Source of the DNA: Lentisphaeria bacterium | Lineage (GTDB): Bacteria; Verrucomicrobiota; Lentisphaeria; Victivallales; UBA1829 | Direction of reading: 5' to 3' | NCBI GenBank assembly: GCA_017456805.1 | Contig: JAFTIQ010000074.1 | Location: forward strand, 6,540 to 70,539 | Length of the DNA stretch: 64,000 nt | Position numbers and translations under genes: made by a program | Part shown: positions 34,859 through 43,629 of the stretch, piece by piece | How positions within the stretch are numbered: position 1 is the first letter of the stretch | Layout: each line of letters begins with the position of its first letter | The notes under the pieces: generated by a model | Seen by the model: only the letters and a program-made list of their open reading frames with translations | The model's database searches: none | Told to the model about the DNA's origin: nothing

Positions 34859-35566
34859 ATGAAGAAATCTCTGCTCACGCTGCTGCTGGCTGCCGGTTTT
34901 GCGTTTGCTTCCAATGCAGCTGAAAAAGTTCTCTTCCAGAGTCAGTTCGGCTCCGCTGAACCGCTGAAAGGATGGATGGACGTCAACAAAAAGACCCCCG
35001 ACAGCTCAAAATACAGGATCATTGAAAAGGATGGAGTCAAGTGTCTGGAAACTCCCCCGATCTACTTCGGGATCGCTCACCGTCTTTCCCAGCCGGTGGT
35101 CATCAATGACAATCTGAAAAAGGTCACGCTTAAAGTTACTCTTATGAAGCCGGAAGCACAGAAGGGACGCACGGTCACCATCGCGCTGACCTCCCGGAAC
35201 GATGTTGCGCTGGATGCCGGACAGGCATTCTGGAAACTGCGTGACAGCGGGTTTATGGCATCCGGATATTCCTACTCCATTCCGGCGGCAAACTATCTGA
35301 TCTATCAGGTGGAAGGCAAACAGGTCAAGTCCCTGAAAGCCACTTCTCCCCATAATCTGCTGCCTGTCCGCAATAAATGGGTGACATGGACTCTTGTTTA
35401 TGATCACACAAAGAAGACCATTGAATTTTTCAATGACGAAAAGGCTGAGACCCCCTTCTGGACTTTCTATAACGTCAACATTGACGGAATTGAGCTGCGC
35501 TCCGTCTGGATCTGCAGCTGGGGAACCATCTATAAAGATGTGAAAGTCACCTGCGAAACAAAATAA
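34859..35566 (+). CDS. Secreted beta-sandwich (lectin/LamG-like) protein
   Basis: This 235-residue protein has a signal peptide (MKKSLLTLLLAAGFAFASNA). The mature part has the alternating strands of a concanavalin-like jelly roll: KVLFQSQFGSAEPLKGWMDV, VTLKVTLMKPEAQKGRTVTI, then KWVTWTLVYDHTKKTIEFF near the end. The last segment is typical of LamG or DUF1080-like sugar-binding domains. It probably binds a glycan outside the inner membrane. It lies 19 bases after the pseudopilin gene and 15 bases before the DUF4838-type gene. GGAG precedes the ATG. No catalytic motif was recognised. Confidence 0.65.
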   Translation: MKKSLLTLLLAAGFAFASNAAEKVLFQSQFGSAEPLKGWMDVNKKTPDSSKYRIIEKDGVKCLETPPIYFGIAHRLSQPVVINDNLKKVTLKVTLMKPEAQKGRTVTIALTSRNDVALDAGQAFWKLRDSGFMASGYSYSIPAANYLIYQVEGKQVKSLKATSPHNLLPVRNKWVTWTLVYDHTKKTIEFFNDEKAETPFWTFYNVNIDGIELRSVWICSWGTIYKDVKVTCETK

Positions 35567-35581
35567 TTCAGGAGCTCATCC

Positions 35582-37960
35582 ATGCTGAAAAAATTTATTT
35601 TTGTACTTGCCTGTCTGTTTGCTGCCGGACTTGTTTCCGCAGTGGAACTGGTAAAAGACGGAAAACCCGCTGCCAGCATTGTTCTGGCTGATAAACCCAC
35701 CCGCGCCGCTCAGCTTGCGGCATACGAACTGCAATATCATATCAAGCTCATGACCGGTGCTGAACTGGAAATCCTGACAGGAAAACTTCCTGCAAAAGGC
35801 GCAAAGATCTTTGTGGGGGAATCCGCCTTCACCAAAGGATTGAAACCTTTTGAATTTCAGGAATATCAGGTCAGCATCAAAGGGGATTCTGTGATCCTCG
35901 CCGGATGCGATGAGCCCGATTTCGGAAAACTCAACTACAACAGTGTCTCCACCTATCCGGACTATTGGAAGAAGATCGGAACCACCTATGCGGTATATGA
36001 TTTTCTGGAAATGATCGGGATCCGCTGGTATCTTCCGACAGAACTTGGAATTGCGTTTGTTCCGACGAAAAATCTGACGGTTTCCGATGTGATGCGCCGC
36101 AGAAAACCGACGATGGAAATGCGGAATATGTTCCCCTTGAGAATCCCCGCAAATCTTTGCGCGGATACGGTCAACACCCCTGAACTCAAACAGATCCTGA
36201 ACGGCAAAGATTCCCGTCTCTGGTATCACCGCCGCAGACATGGCGGAAAAGAAGTGATCATCAACCACTCCATGTATACCTTCTATAACCGTTATCTGAA
36301 GACAAATCCGGATTGGTTCGCAAAGGGATATGGAAAGGCCCTGCCCTCTCAGCTCTGCTATACTCATCCGGAAGTGATCCGGCAGGTCTCTCAGGATGCA
36401 AGAGATTATTTCGATGGAAAACTGAAATCTGCAGCGCAGGTGATCAGCAACGTTCCGCCGACTTATAAATCCGATGTGTTCCCGGTATTCCCCATGGATA
36501 ACCGATCCTTCTGCAAATGCCCGAACTGTATCAAAGCAACGGCAAAACACAGCGTCACCCGCGGGGTCGGACAGTTCTCAAATGATTACTCCTCCGAATA
36601 TCTCTTTGCGTTCGTAAATGCGATTGCAAAAGAATTGAAAAAGACTCATCCGGACAAACTGATCGGAGCCGGAGCCTATGCAGGATTCTCCTATCCTCCG
36701 AAAAACTTCAGACTGGAAGACAATATCATGCTGATGATGTGCCTCCATACCCGGATGGTGCATAACACAGGGGTCATGGAAAATGACTGGGCGATCCTTG
36801 ACGCATGGGTCAAAGAATATCCGAACATGAAGAAATATGTCTGGATGTACTGGTGTTTCCCCACGTTGGAAGGCAGACAGCAGCAGTTCCGGATCTTCCC
36901 CGGATTCTTCGGCGAACATGTCGGCCCCATCTTCCGCAGATACCGGAAAGCCGGCATTTCCGGTATGTTCTATGAACCCTCCTATACGGCGAACTCTCAG
37001 TATGGAGTTCTGTTCGATCAGGTGGAAGCAGCCATCAACTGGTCTCTTGCCTGGGATGAATCCAGAGATGAAAAAGTTCTGTTTGATGAATTCTTCCGTC
37101 TCTATTACGGTCCGGCAGAAAAGCCCATGAAAGAATGGTATCGTTTTGCCCAGTCCATCTTCACCCGTCCGGCAAATTACAGACATCAGACGGATGAAAT
37201 CGCGTGGAAGCAGCTTGGCACCAAAGAAAACATGGCAAAGCTGGCTGTGTTCATGGCTCAGGCAAAGAAACTTGCAACCACTCAGCCTTACAAAGCCCGT
37301 GTGGAACTCTTTGAAAAAGGGATCTGGCAGTATATGCTCAAAGGAAAGAAACGCGGGGATGAGCTAGATGCTTTGAAGGCGCCCTCCATGCAGCAGACAG
37401 CTGTTCCTTATCTCAAGAATCCCGTTCCGGGCAACCCGCTCAAGGTCAACTGGAACAAAGCAGCAAAACTGCAGTTCTTCGGCGGACTCCGCGCAGAACC
37501 CCTGAAACGGAAACTTGATGTCCGGATCGCTCACGACGGTACTTACCTTTACATCCGTGCAATGGAAGAGAATATTGACACCACGACCCTGAAAAAGAGC
37601 AATCTTGTCTGGCTGAACGATGAATGGGAATTTTTCTTTGCCAAACAGCGTTCCAAACCCTACCGCCAGTTCGGGATCGATGCCGGCGGAAAATTTGCCG
37701 GAGTCAATCAGGAAGGAACCGTGACGGACAACTGGGAATTCCCGGGCATTGTCCGTGTCACCTCCGGCGCAAAGTGGTGGAGTACTTTTGTTGCGGTGAA
37801 ACTGGAAGATCTGGTGAACGGCGGAATCAAACCCGGTGAAATGCTTTACGGCAACATCATCCGTTCCAACAATGGAGCGCTCGGGGTATGGATCCCCACC
37901 TTTACCGGATACCATGCACCGGAACGTTTCGGAGAATTTTATCTGGAACCTGCAAAATAA
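35582..37960 (+). CDS. Secreted DUF4838-type glycan-active protein with CBM9-like C-terminus
   Basis: This 792-residue protein has a signal peptide (MLKKFIFVLACLFAAGLVSA). An alpha-glucuronidase N-terminal-like domain follows, with AAQLAAYELQYHIKLMTGAE. The DUF4838 region, about residues 190-480, has FPMDNRSFCKCPNCIKA and LIGAGAYAGFSYPP. The C-terminal 170 residues resemble a CBM9 domain (VRIAHDGTYLYIRAM, LNDEWEFFFAKQR). DUF4838 proteins are thought to be glycoside hydrolases, but their substrates are mostly unknown. It is the last gene of the plus operon, followed by a terminator. Location is periplasm or cell surface. Confidence 0.8.
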   Translation: MLKKFIFVLACLFAAGLVSAVELVKDGKPAASIVLADKPTRAAQLAAYELQYHIKLMTGAELEILTGKLPAKGAKIFVGESAFTKGLKPFEFQEYQVSIKGDSVILAGCDEPDFGKLNYNSVSTYPDYWKKIGTTYAVYDFLEMIGIRWYLPTELGIAFVPTKNLTVSDVMRRRKPTMEMRNMFPLRIPANLCADTVNTPELKQILNGKDSRLWYHRRRHGGKEVIINHSMYTFYNRYLKTNPDWFAKGYGKALPSQLCYTHPEVIRQVSQDARDYFDGKLKSAAQVISNVPPTYKSDVFPVFPMDNRSFCKCPNCIKATAKHSVTRGVGQFSNDYSSEYLFAFVNAIAKELKKTHPDKLIGAGAYAGFSYPPKNFRLEDNIMLMMCLHTRMVHNTGVMENDWAILDAWVKEYPNMKKYVWMYWCFPTLEGRQQQFRIFPGFFGEHVGPIFRRYRKAGISGMFYEPSYTANSQYGVLFDQVEAAINWSLAWDESRDEKVLFDEFFRLYYGPAEKPMKEWYRFAQSIFTRPANYRHQTDEIAWKQLGTKENMAKLAVFMAQAKKLATTQPYKARVELFEKGIWQYMLKGKKRGDELDALKAPSMQQTAVPYLKNPVPGNPLKVNWNKAAKLQFFGGLRAEPLKRKLDVRIAHDGTYLYIRAMEENIDTTTLKKSNLVWLNDEWEFFFAKQRSKPYRQFGIDAGGKFAGVNQEGTVTDNWEFPGIVRVTSGAKWWSTFVAVKLEDLVNGGIKPGEMLYGNIIRSNNGALGVWIPTFTGYHAPERFGEFYLEPAK

Positions 37961-37982
37961 AAAGCGGCTGAACCGTTTTTCC

Positions 37983-38012
37983 AGGGATCTCCGAACGGGG
38001 ATCCCTTTTTTT
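37983..38012 (+). terminator. Rho-independent terminator of the plus sugar operon
   Basis: A ten-base stem with one mismatch (AGGGATCTCC with GGGGATCCCT), a four-base loop and a run of seven T residues lie 22 bases after the DUF4838-type gene. Confidence 0.85.
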
Positions 38013-38058
38013 GTGCAAAATTTCACACAAAATCATTTCAAAATATATCGTTCCGGGC

Positions 38059-38087
38059 TTGTAAATAAAAAAAAGGAATGATATATT
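38059..38087 (+). promoter_or_regulatory. Promoter of the trpB gene
   Basis: TTGTAA (38059-38064), 17 bases, and TATATT (38082-38087), 30 bases before the start codon. No attenuator or T-box-like leader fits in the short untranslated region. Confidence 0.6.
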
Positions 38088-38117
38088 AAATAAAATTTAA
38101 TTTTTGGAGGTATTACC

Positions 38118-39335
38118 ATGGATTTTTCCCGCTATTTTCGCGACTATCCGACACCGGACGGCTTTTACGGTCCTTACGGCGGAGCTCAGCTCGCACCGGA
38201 ACTGAAAGAGGCTTTTGAAGAGATCAATACCGCATATCAGTCCATCTGTCAATCTGCCCACTTTATCAATGAACTGCGCCGGATCCGGCGTGAATTTCAG
38301 GGCCGCCCCACCCCGGTTTATCATTGCGACAGACTTTCCCGCAAACTCGGCAACTGCCAGATCTATCTGAAACGGGAAGATTTGAACCATACCGGTGCTC
38401 ACAAGCTCAATCACTGCATGGGAGAAGGTCTCCTTGCAAAATATATGGGCAAAAAACGGATCATTGCTGAAACCGGTGCCGGACAGCATGGGGTTGCACT
38501 CGCAACCGCAGCCGCATACTTCGGACTGGAATGTGAAATCCACATGGGCGAAGTCGATATCGCAAAACAGGCACCCAACGTTACCAGAATGAAGATCCTC
38601 GGTGCAAAAGTGATCCCTGTCTCCCATGGACAGAAAGCACTGAAAGAAGCTGTGGATTCCGCGTTTGAATCCTATGCAAAAAATTATAAAGATTCCATCT
38701 ACTGCATCGGAACAGCTGCAGGACCGCACCCGTTCCCGCTGATGGTTCGGGATTTCCAGGCATGTATCGGGGATGAATCCCGTCAGCAGTTCCTGGATAT
38801 GACCGGACATTTGCCGGATGCAGTCTGTGCATGTGTCGGCGGCGGTTCCAACGCAGCCGGATCCTTCTGCGCTTATCTCAATGATCCCGTTGATATTTAT
38901 GGTGTTGAACCCCTCGGCAGAGGCAAGGAAAAAGGCGATCATGCCGCATCCATCAATTATGGTAAACCCGGCGATCTCCACGGATTCCACTCCTATGTTC
39001 TGGCAGATGAAAAGGGAGAAGCTGATCCGGTTTACTCCATCGCCAGCGGATTGGATTATCAGGCAGTTGGCCCCGAACATGCATTCTGGCACGATCTCGG
39101 AAGAGTCAAATATGTAACCGCTTCCGATGAAGAAGCCGTGGAAGCATTCTTTATGCTCTCCCGTTACGAAGGGATCATCCCGGCTCTGGAAAGTTCTCAT
39201 GCGATCGCATACGCAATCAAGTGGGCAAAAGAACATCCCTACGGATCCATCCTCGCAACCTGCTCCGGCAGAGGCGATAAAGATGTGGATTACGTTGTGG
39301 AACATTACGGCTATGGAGATGACCGGGAATATTGA
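38118..39335 (+). CDS. trpB: Tryptophan synthase beta chain
   Basis: This 405-residue protein is a clear TrpB: it condenses indole with serine using pyridoxal phosphate. The cofactor lysine is Lys96 in HTGAHKLN. Other hallmarks are [10 protein letters not shown], the phosphate-binding [27 protein letters not shown] and CSGRGDKD. Its length is normal for the family. GGAGG lies ten bases before the ATG. No trpA, trpC or trpF lies beside it, and the next gene (28 bases on) is an aldo-keto reductase. It may use free indole or a TrpA encoded elsewhere. Confidence 0.95.
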   Translation: MDFSRYFRDYPTPDGFYGPYGGAQLAPELKEAFEEINTAYQSICQSAHFINELRRIRREFQGRPTPVYHCDRLSRKLGNCQIYLKREDLNHTGAHKLNHCMGEGLLAKYMGKKRIIAETGAGQHGVALATAAAYFGLECEIHMGEVDIAKQAPNVTRMKILGAKVIPVSHGQKALKEAVDSAFESYAKNYKDSIYCIGTAAGPHPFPLMVRDFQACIGDESRQQFLDMTGHLPDAVCACVGGGSNAAGSFCAYLNDPVDIYGVEPLGRGKEKGDHAASINYGKPGDLHGFHSYVLADEKGEADPVYSIASGLDYQAVGPEHAFWHDLGRVKYVTASDEEAVEAFFMLSRYEGIIPALESSHAIAYAIKWAKEHPYGSILATCSGRGDKDVDYVVEHYGYGDDREY

Positions 39336-39363
39336 TCCCCGGTTGTAAACAGGAAACAGTATC

Positions 39364-40473
39364 ATGAAAAAAGAACTTGCACTTGGAATGATGCGCCTGC
39401 CGGTTGACGGCGGGAAAAAAATTGATTTCAAGGAAACCAACCGTCTGGTCGATTATTTTCTGGAACAGGGTTTCCGGAAGTTTGATACCGCCGAACTTTA
39501 TCATGATACTCTTTCCGAACACGCTGTCCGCGATTGCATTGTGAAACGGCACAAACGGGATTCCTTTGAAATTGCGGACAAACTGACCTCCTGGCGGATT
39601 CCGGAAGGGATGACCGCCGAAGATTTTTTCCGGAAACAGCTGGAAGTCACTCAGGCAGAATATTTTGACAGATATCTTCTTCATTCCGTAGAACCTGAAA
39701 TTTTCAAAACAGCTGAGGAAAAGGGATATTTCGATTTTATTTTCCAAAAGAAAGCAGAAGGCATTGTCCGGGAAGCCGGTTTTTCCTTCCACGGTTTGCC
39801 GGAACTGCTCGATCAGGTGCTGACAAAATATCCGGAAACCGATTTTGTTCAGCTTCAAATCAACTATATTGACTGGGATAACCTTTCCATCCGCTCCCGG
39901 GAGTGCTATGAAACAGCCCGGAAACATGGAAAAAAAGTCCTGATCATGGAACCGGTCAAAGGCGGACTCCTTGCCAATCTTCCGGCAGAAGGAGCTGAAA
40001 TTCTGAAGAGTGCAGCACCGGAACGCAGCATTGCTTCCTGGGCACTGCGCTTTGCCGCCGGTCTCGACGGAGTGGATACCGTTCTCAGCGGAATTTCCAA
40101 CATGGAACAGATGATCGACAACACGGAACTGATGAAGAATTTTGAACCTCTCAGCGATGAAGAACTGAAGGTCCTCGGCAAGCTCCGGGCGTACCTTACA
40201 AAAATTCCGATGGTGGAGTGTACCGGCTGCGGTTACTGCCTCTCCGCCTGTCCGCTGGAATTGCCCATCTCCGGCTATATCAAAGTCCTGAACAATGCGC
40301 AGCTCTTCGGAAAAGCGGATGGAGTCGTTCACTCCTATCGCTGGCTGACTGCTAAACACAAGCCTTCCGACTGCGTGAAATGCGAATGCTGCACGGGAGT
40401 CTGCCCGCAGCATCTGGATATTCCCGGACATCTGGCGCGGCTCGCCGGATGGGCTGAACGGAACGGTCTTTGA
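39364..40473 (+). CDS. Aldo-keto reductase with C-terminal 4Fe-4S ferredoxin domain
   Basis: This 369-residue protein has an aldo-keto reductase barrel: FDTAELYH holds catalytic Asp41 and Tyr46, Lys73 lies in IADKLTSW, and a His lies in LLHSVEP. The C-terminal 90 residues carry two cysteine clusters, CTGCGYCLSACPL and CVKCECCTGVCPQ, of a 2[4Fe-4S] domain. This fused class is common in anaerobes and its substrates are mostly unknown. It lies 28 bases after trpB with no terminator between, so the two genes are probably co-transcribed. An anaerobic lifestyle is suggested. Confidence 0.9.
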   Translation: MKKELALGMMRLPVDGGKKIDFKETNRLVDYFLEQGFRKFDTAELYHDTLSEHAVRDCIVKRHKRDSFEIADKLTSWRIPEGMTAEDFFRKQLEVTQAEYFDRYLLHSVEPEIFKTAEEKGYFDFIFQKKAEGIVREAGFSFHGLPELLDQVLTKYPETDFVQLQINYIDWDNLSIRSRECYETARKHGKKVLIMEPVKGGLLANLPAEGAEILKSAAPERSIASWALRFAAGLDGVDTVLSGISNMEQMIDNTELMKNFEPLSDEELKVLGKLRAYLTKIPMVECTGCGYCLSACPLELPISGYIKVLNNAQLFGKADGVVHSYRWLTAKHKPSDCVKCECCTGVCPQHLDIPGHLARLAGWAERNGL

Positions 40474-40502
40474 TTTTTTTCTTGAAATTTTACAGAATTG
40501 AC

Positions 40503-40531
40503 TTGCAAAGTTCTGTTATATGTGTTACATT
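40503..40531 (+). promoter_or_regulatory. Promoter of the SGNH-hydrolase gene
   Basis: TTGCAA (40503-40508), 17 bases, and TACATT (40526-40531), about 26 bases before the start codon. This is a weaker match than others in the window. Confidence 0.4.
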
Positions 40532-40557
40532 AAGAAACAACGTCTGGAGGTTTTAAA

Positions 40558-42219
40558 ATGAAAAAACACTGTTTATTAGCGGCAAGTATACTCTTTGCCG
40601 GATCTCTGTTTGCAGCAGGGGACTCTTATTTCAAAAACGATGAACGCTGGATGCTGACCGGGGACAGTATTACGAACACGGATACTTACCGGGCAGCTGT
40701 CAAAAGAATTCTTGACCATTTTCATCCGGACAACAAAATCGAATTTGTCAACAAGGCTGTCTGGGGGGTAGATTCCAGACATCAGGCAAAAGTTGAAGGA
40801 AAACCGACGCTGGTTTCCATCATGCTCGGAATGAATAATATCATTCATTTCGAATATCCGCACAAACCAGATTTTTCCCAAAAAGTGGAAAGTTACCGGA
40901 AAAACATTCTGCGCCATGTTGAATACTATCAGAGTATCGGTGCAGAAGTGATTCTCTTTACCCCGACCCTGACCGATGAACGGGTCAGCTCCTTCTTCAG
41001 TCCCATGTACACGAAAAAAGGGTTGGAGCTGTTCGGCGATGTGATCCGGGAAATCGGAAAGCAGAAAAACTGTCTGGTTCTTCCCATTGCTGAAGAATTG
41101 GAAGCCTATGACGATACGCTCGGCCCGAATCAGATTGCCCGCATCGACGGTGTTCATCCCTTCGGAGAAGCTCAGTACCGTATCGCATGGTCCATTCTTC
41201 ATCACCTGAATGCAGCCGGAAAACTCACCGGGAAACGGGCGATGTCTCCCGTCCCGACACCTGTCCCGGTGGAAGTCAAGCGTTCCAATTTCTATCTGAA
41301 TGAAGAAGGGGATAAGATCGTTCTGAAATTCAGAGGCAAAGAAAATACAAAATTCAGAGTCACCTGGAGTCTGGATGGCGAACGTGGTTCTCAGGATATT
41401 ACCATCCGGAAAAATCAGACGATCCGCTGGACACTTCCCGCCTCTCCCAAAGCCTATAAAGTTGTTCTGGGCGATCAGAAACAGGCGGTTGTTGATCTGC
41501 AAACTGATGATGGAAAATTGAGTTTTTATCTCATCGACCTTGCACGCACAAGAGTCGTGAAACCTGTTAACGGGGAACTTAAATTTGAAGTCAAGGCTCC
41601 GCAAAAGCCCAAAGCCGGAGTCCGGGATTTCAACTCTAATCATGCTTCTTATGCCGGAACCCGCTCTGAAGGGGACCTGATCGGAACCGTTACCATCAAA
41701 GAAGATGGTCCCAATCTCTGGCTTTCCGGAAGAGTTTATGACAGTGAACTGGATCATAATTCCTATTGGATCACCGGCAGAGACAACGTCCGGATCCTTC
41801 TGGACTTCCGCCCGGGAGAACGTTTTGGAAACCTGACCCCTGACCGGGATATCAATATGATCCTTCTTTCGCCCCGGGATGTCCCTCAGTTCTCCCTGAA
41901 AGCGCTCGCATGGTGGGGTCCCCGTTTCCAGTACTGCATGTATTCCGATGGGGAACGTACCGCAGACGGTTATAAATGGCTGTACGGCTATGCCGGAAAT
42001 ATTACGAACTATCAGAAGTTCGATATTCAGAAACTGGATGTTTACGGATTCAATCTGTCCATCATCGACAGAGACGGGAAAAATTTCCATTTGAATTCCA
42101 TCATGCCGACGATTTTCGATAACAATGTGGAAAAAGCATTGAACCAGCTGATCATCGTTGACCGGAAAAACAAATTCCCCGGACCCGAAACCACCACGAT
42201 TCAGTGCTTTGGATTCTGA
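40558..42219 (+). CDS. Secreted SGNH/GDSL-type hydrolase with beta-rich C-terminus
   Basis: This 553-residue protein has a signal peptide (MKKHCLLAASILFAGSLFAA) and an SGNH esterase domain at about 30-220. Ser37 lies in TGDSIT, block II glycine in WGVDSR, block III Asn in LGMNN, and Asp197 and His200 in DGVHP. The rest, about 240-553, is beta-rich: a linker domain and then a CBM9/DOMON-like segment (VTIKEDGPNLWLSGRVYDSE). It probably removes acetyl or other ester groups from a polysaccharide outside the cell membrane. It is a single-gene transcript with its own promoter and a strong terminator. Confidence 0.87.
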   Translation: MKKHCLLAASILFAGSLFAAGDSYFKNDERWMLTGDSITNTDTYRAAVKRILDHFHPDNKIEFVNKAVWGVDSRHQAKVEGKPTLVSIMLGMNNIIHFEYPHKPDFSQKVESYRKNILRHVEYYQSIGAEVILFTPTLTDERVSSFFSPMYTKKGLELFGDVIREIGKQKNCLVLPIAEELEAYDDTLGPNQIARIDGVHPFGEAQYRIAWSILHHLNAAGKLTGKRAMSPVPTPVPVEVKRSNFYLNEEGDKIVLKFRGKENTKFRVTWSLDGERGSQDITIRKNQTIRWTLPASPKAYKVVLGDQKQAVVDLQTDDGKLSFYLIDLARTRVVKPVNGELKFEVKAPQKPKAGVRDFNSNHASYAGTRSEGDLIGTVTIKEDGPNLWLSGRVYDSELDHNSYWITGRDNVRILLDFRPGERFGNLTPDRDINMILLSPRDVPQFSLKALAWWGPRFQYCMYSDGERTADGYKWLYGYAGNITNYQKFDIQKLDVYGFNLSIIDRDGKNFHLNSIMPTIFDNNVEKALNQLIIVDRKNKFPGPETTTIQCFGF

Positions 42220-42244
42220 TCCGCGCCGGATTAAGAAATTTGAC

Positions 42245-42287
42245 AGGATATTATGAGGGTTAAATCTCTCATAATATCCTTTTTTTA
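42245..42287 (+). terminator. Rho-independent terminator after the SGNH hydrolase gene
   Basis: A perfect 13-base stem (AGGATATTATGAG with CTCATAATATCCT), a ten-base loop and seven T residues. Confidence 0.88.
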
Positions 42288-42291
42288 CTGC

Positions 42292-42319
42292 TTGAAAATT
42301 CTCTTTGAGCTTCTATATT
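42292..42319 (+). promoter_or_regulatory. Promoter of the alpha/beta-hydrolase gene
   Basis: TTGAAA (42292-42297), 16 bases, and TATATT (42314-42319), starting only five bases after the preceding terminator's T-run. Confidence 0.65.
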
Positions 42320-42346
42320 ATCAGAAAAAAAACAAGGAGTTTTATC

Positions 42347-43579
42347 ATGAAAACAAATATTGCGTTGTTATCTCTTGGAACATTGCTTGCATTCTCCAAT
42401 GCACAACAGCCGGATCCCTTCAAAGAATTTCCCGAAAAATATTGGGATTTCTCTCTCGTGGAAAGAGTTCCTGAATACCGGGAAGCTCCGGAAGAATTTC
42501 AGGTCAAAGGATTGAAAGCCATTCTCGTGGAAGGCTTCGGACCGAAGGCTGATGATACAGATTTCTCCCAGCCCTTCCCCAAGCCGCTGAAAGAAAAAAC
42601 AAAAGCTGAATTTTTTGCCTATATCGGATTTCCGTCAACCCCGATGCCGAAGGGCGGATACCCCGGAATCGTTCTGATCCACGGCGGAGGGGGAACCGCA
42701 TTTCCCGGCTGGACAAAAAAATGGGTGGATCAGGGATTCGTTGTCATTGCATTGGATTGGTATAATCAGATGCCTGTTCCGAAACATAAACATCTTCCAA
42801 CAAACAGCATTACGGAGCGGCGTCCCCTGCCCGGCGGAAAACGGCAGGATCATATTTCCAATATCGCCAATATGGCGCTTGCTCATTCTCTTCTGAGATC
42901 AATGGAGAAAGTCAATCCCGAAAAAACAGCGTTTGTAGGACTTTCCTGGGGCAGCTGGTACGGAACGATGCTTGCCTCTCTGGATCACCGGTTCAACGGC
43001 GGAGTCCTGATCTATTGCGGAGACAGAAAATATCACAGAAAGATTTTCAACGGCAGATTTGTTCATGCGGCAAAAATTCCTCTCTACTGGGTTGTCAGCA
43101 CGCACGACCAGAATGTGAATCTGAGAACCTTGAATGATTCGTTCAAAACCTGTCCCACAATCGATACAAAATCCATTGTCATTGAGCTGCCCCATTCCCA
43201 TATCGGATTTGAATTCGATTCCTGCTTCCGGATGGCAAAGCACTATACCACCGGAGAGGTCCCTGCCCTGCCGAAACTCAGCAATATGACTGTAAAAGGA
43301 AATATTGCAACCTGTAAAATCCTCAGTTCCGGAAAAGGGATCAAATATGCCGTTCTCTGTTACACCAACGATGCAAATGAACCTGTATATCATAAGCGGA
43401 AATGGGCAACTGTTCCAGCGGAAATCAAGGGTGATACCATCACAGCAAAAATCCCGGATGGAGCCTATATGTACTACATCTCCGCTTACGAAGGAGAGAG
43501 CAAACATCACGATCTCTGCGGCTCAACGAATCCAGTTGTGAAACCGTTTCCCGGGAAAAAAGCTCCGCCGAAGAAATAA
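42347..43579 (+). CDS. Secreted alpha/beta-hydrolase (acetyl xylan esterase / dienelactone hydrolase-like)
   Basis: This 410-residue protein has a signal peptide (MKTNIALLSLGTLLAFSNAQ) and an alpha/beta-hydrolase core. The oxyanion loop is IVLIHGGGGTAFPGW, the nucleophile is Ser200 in GLSWGSWYG, and a His lies in LPHSHIGFEFD. A beta-rich C-terminal tail of about 100 residues follows (ISAYEGES region). I chose ATG 42347, preceded by AAGGAG at seven bases, because it begins the signal peptide; a frame from 42305 is upstream of it. It probably cleaves ester groups on plant or host glycans. It is flanked by its own promoter and terminator, next to another secreted esterase. Confidence 0.85.
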   Translation: MKTNIALLSLGTLLAFSNAQQPDPFKEFPEKYWDFSLVERVPEYREAPEEFQVKGLKAILVEGFGPKADDTDFSQPFPKPLKEKTKAEFFAYIGFPSTPMPKGGYPGIVLIHGGGGTAFPGWTKKWVDQGFVVIALDWYNQMPVPKHKHLPTNSITERRPLPGGKRQDHISNIANMALAHSLLRSMEKVNPEKTAFVGLSWGSWYGTMLASLDHRFNGGVLIYCGDRKYHRKIFNGRFVHAAKIPLYWVVSTHDQNVNLRTLNDSFKTCPTIDTKSIVIELPHSHIGFEFDSCFRMAKHYTTGEVPALPKLSNMTVKGNIATCKILSSGKGIKYAVLCYTNDANEPVYHKRKWATVPAEIKGDTITAKIPDGAYMYYISAYEGESKHHDLCGSTNPVVKPFPGKKAPPKK

Positions 43580-43597
43580 ATCTTTGCCATTCTCCCG

Positions 43598-43629
43598 ATC
43601 GCCGGTTCGCAAGATCCCGGCGATTTTTT
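43598..43629 (+). terminator. Rho-independent terminator after the alpha/beta-hydrolase gene
   Basis: A perfect eight-base stem (ATCGCCGG with CCGGCGAT), an 11-base loop and six T residues. The T-run reaches the stop codon of the opposing DsbD-like gene. Confidence 0.8.

Noticed and set aside
37961..38117. Trp attenuator or T-box before trpB
   Set aside because: The gap is taken up by the preceding operon's terminator and a promoter 30 bases before the start codon. No leader peptide or Trp codons were seen.
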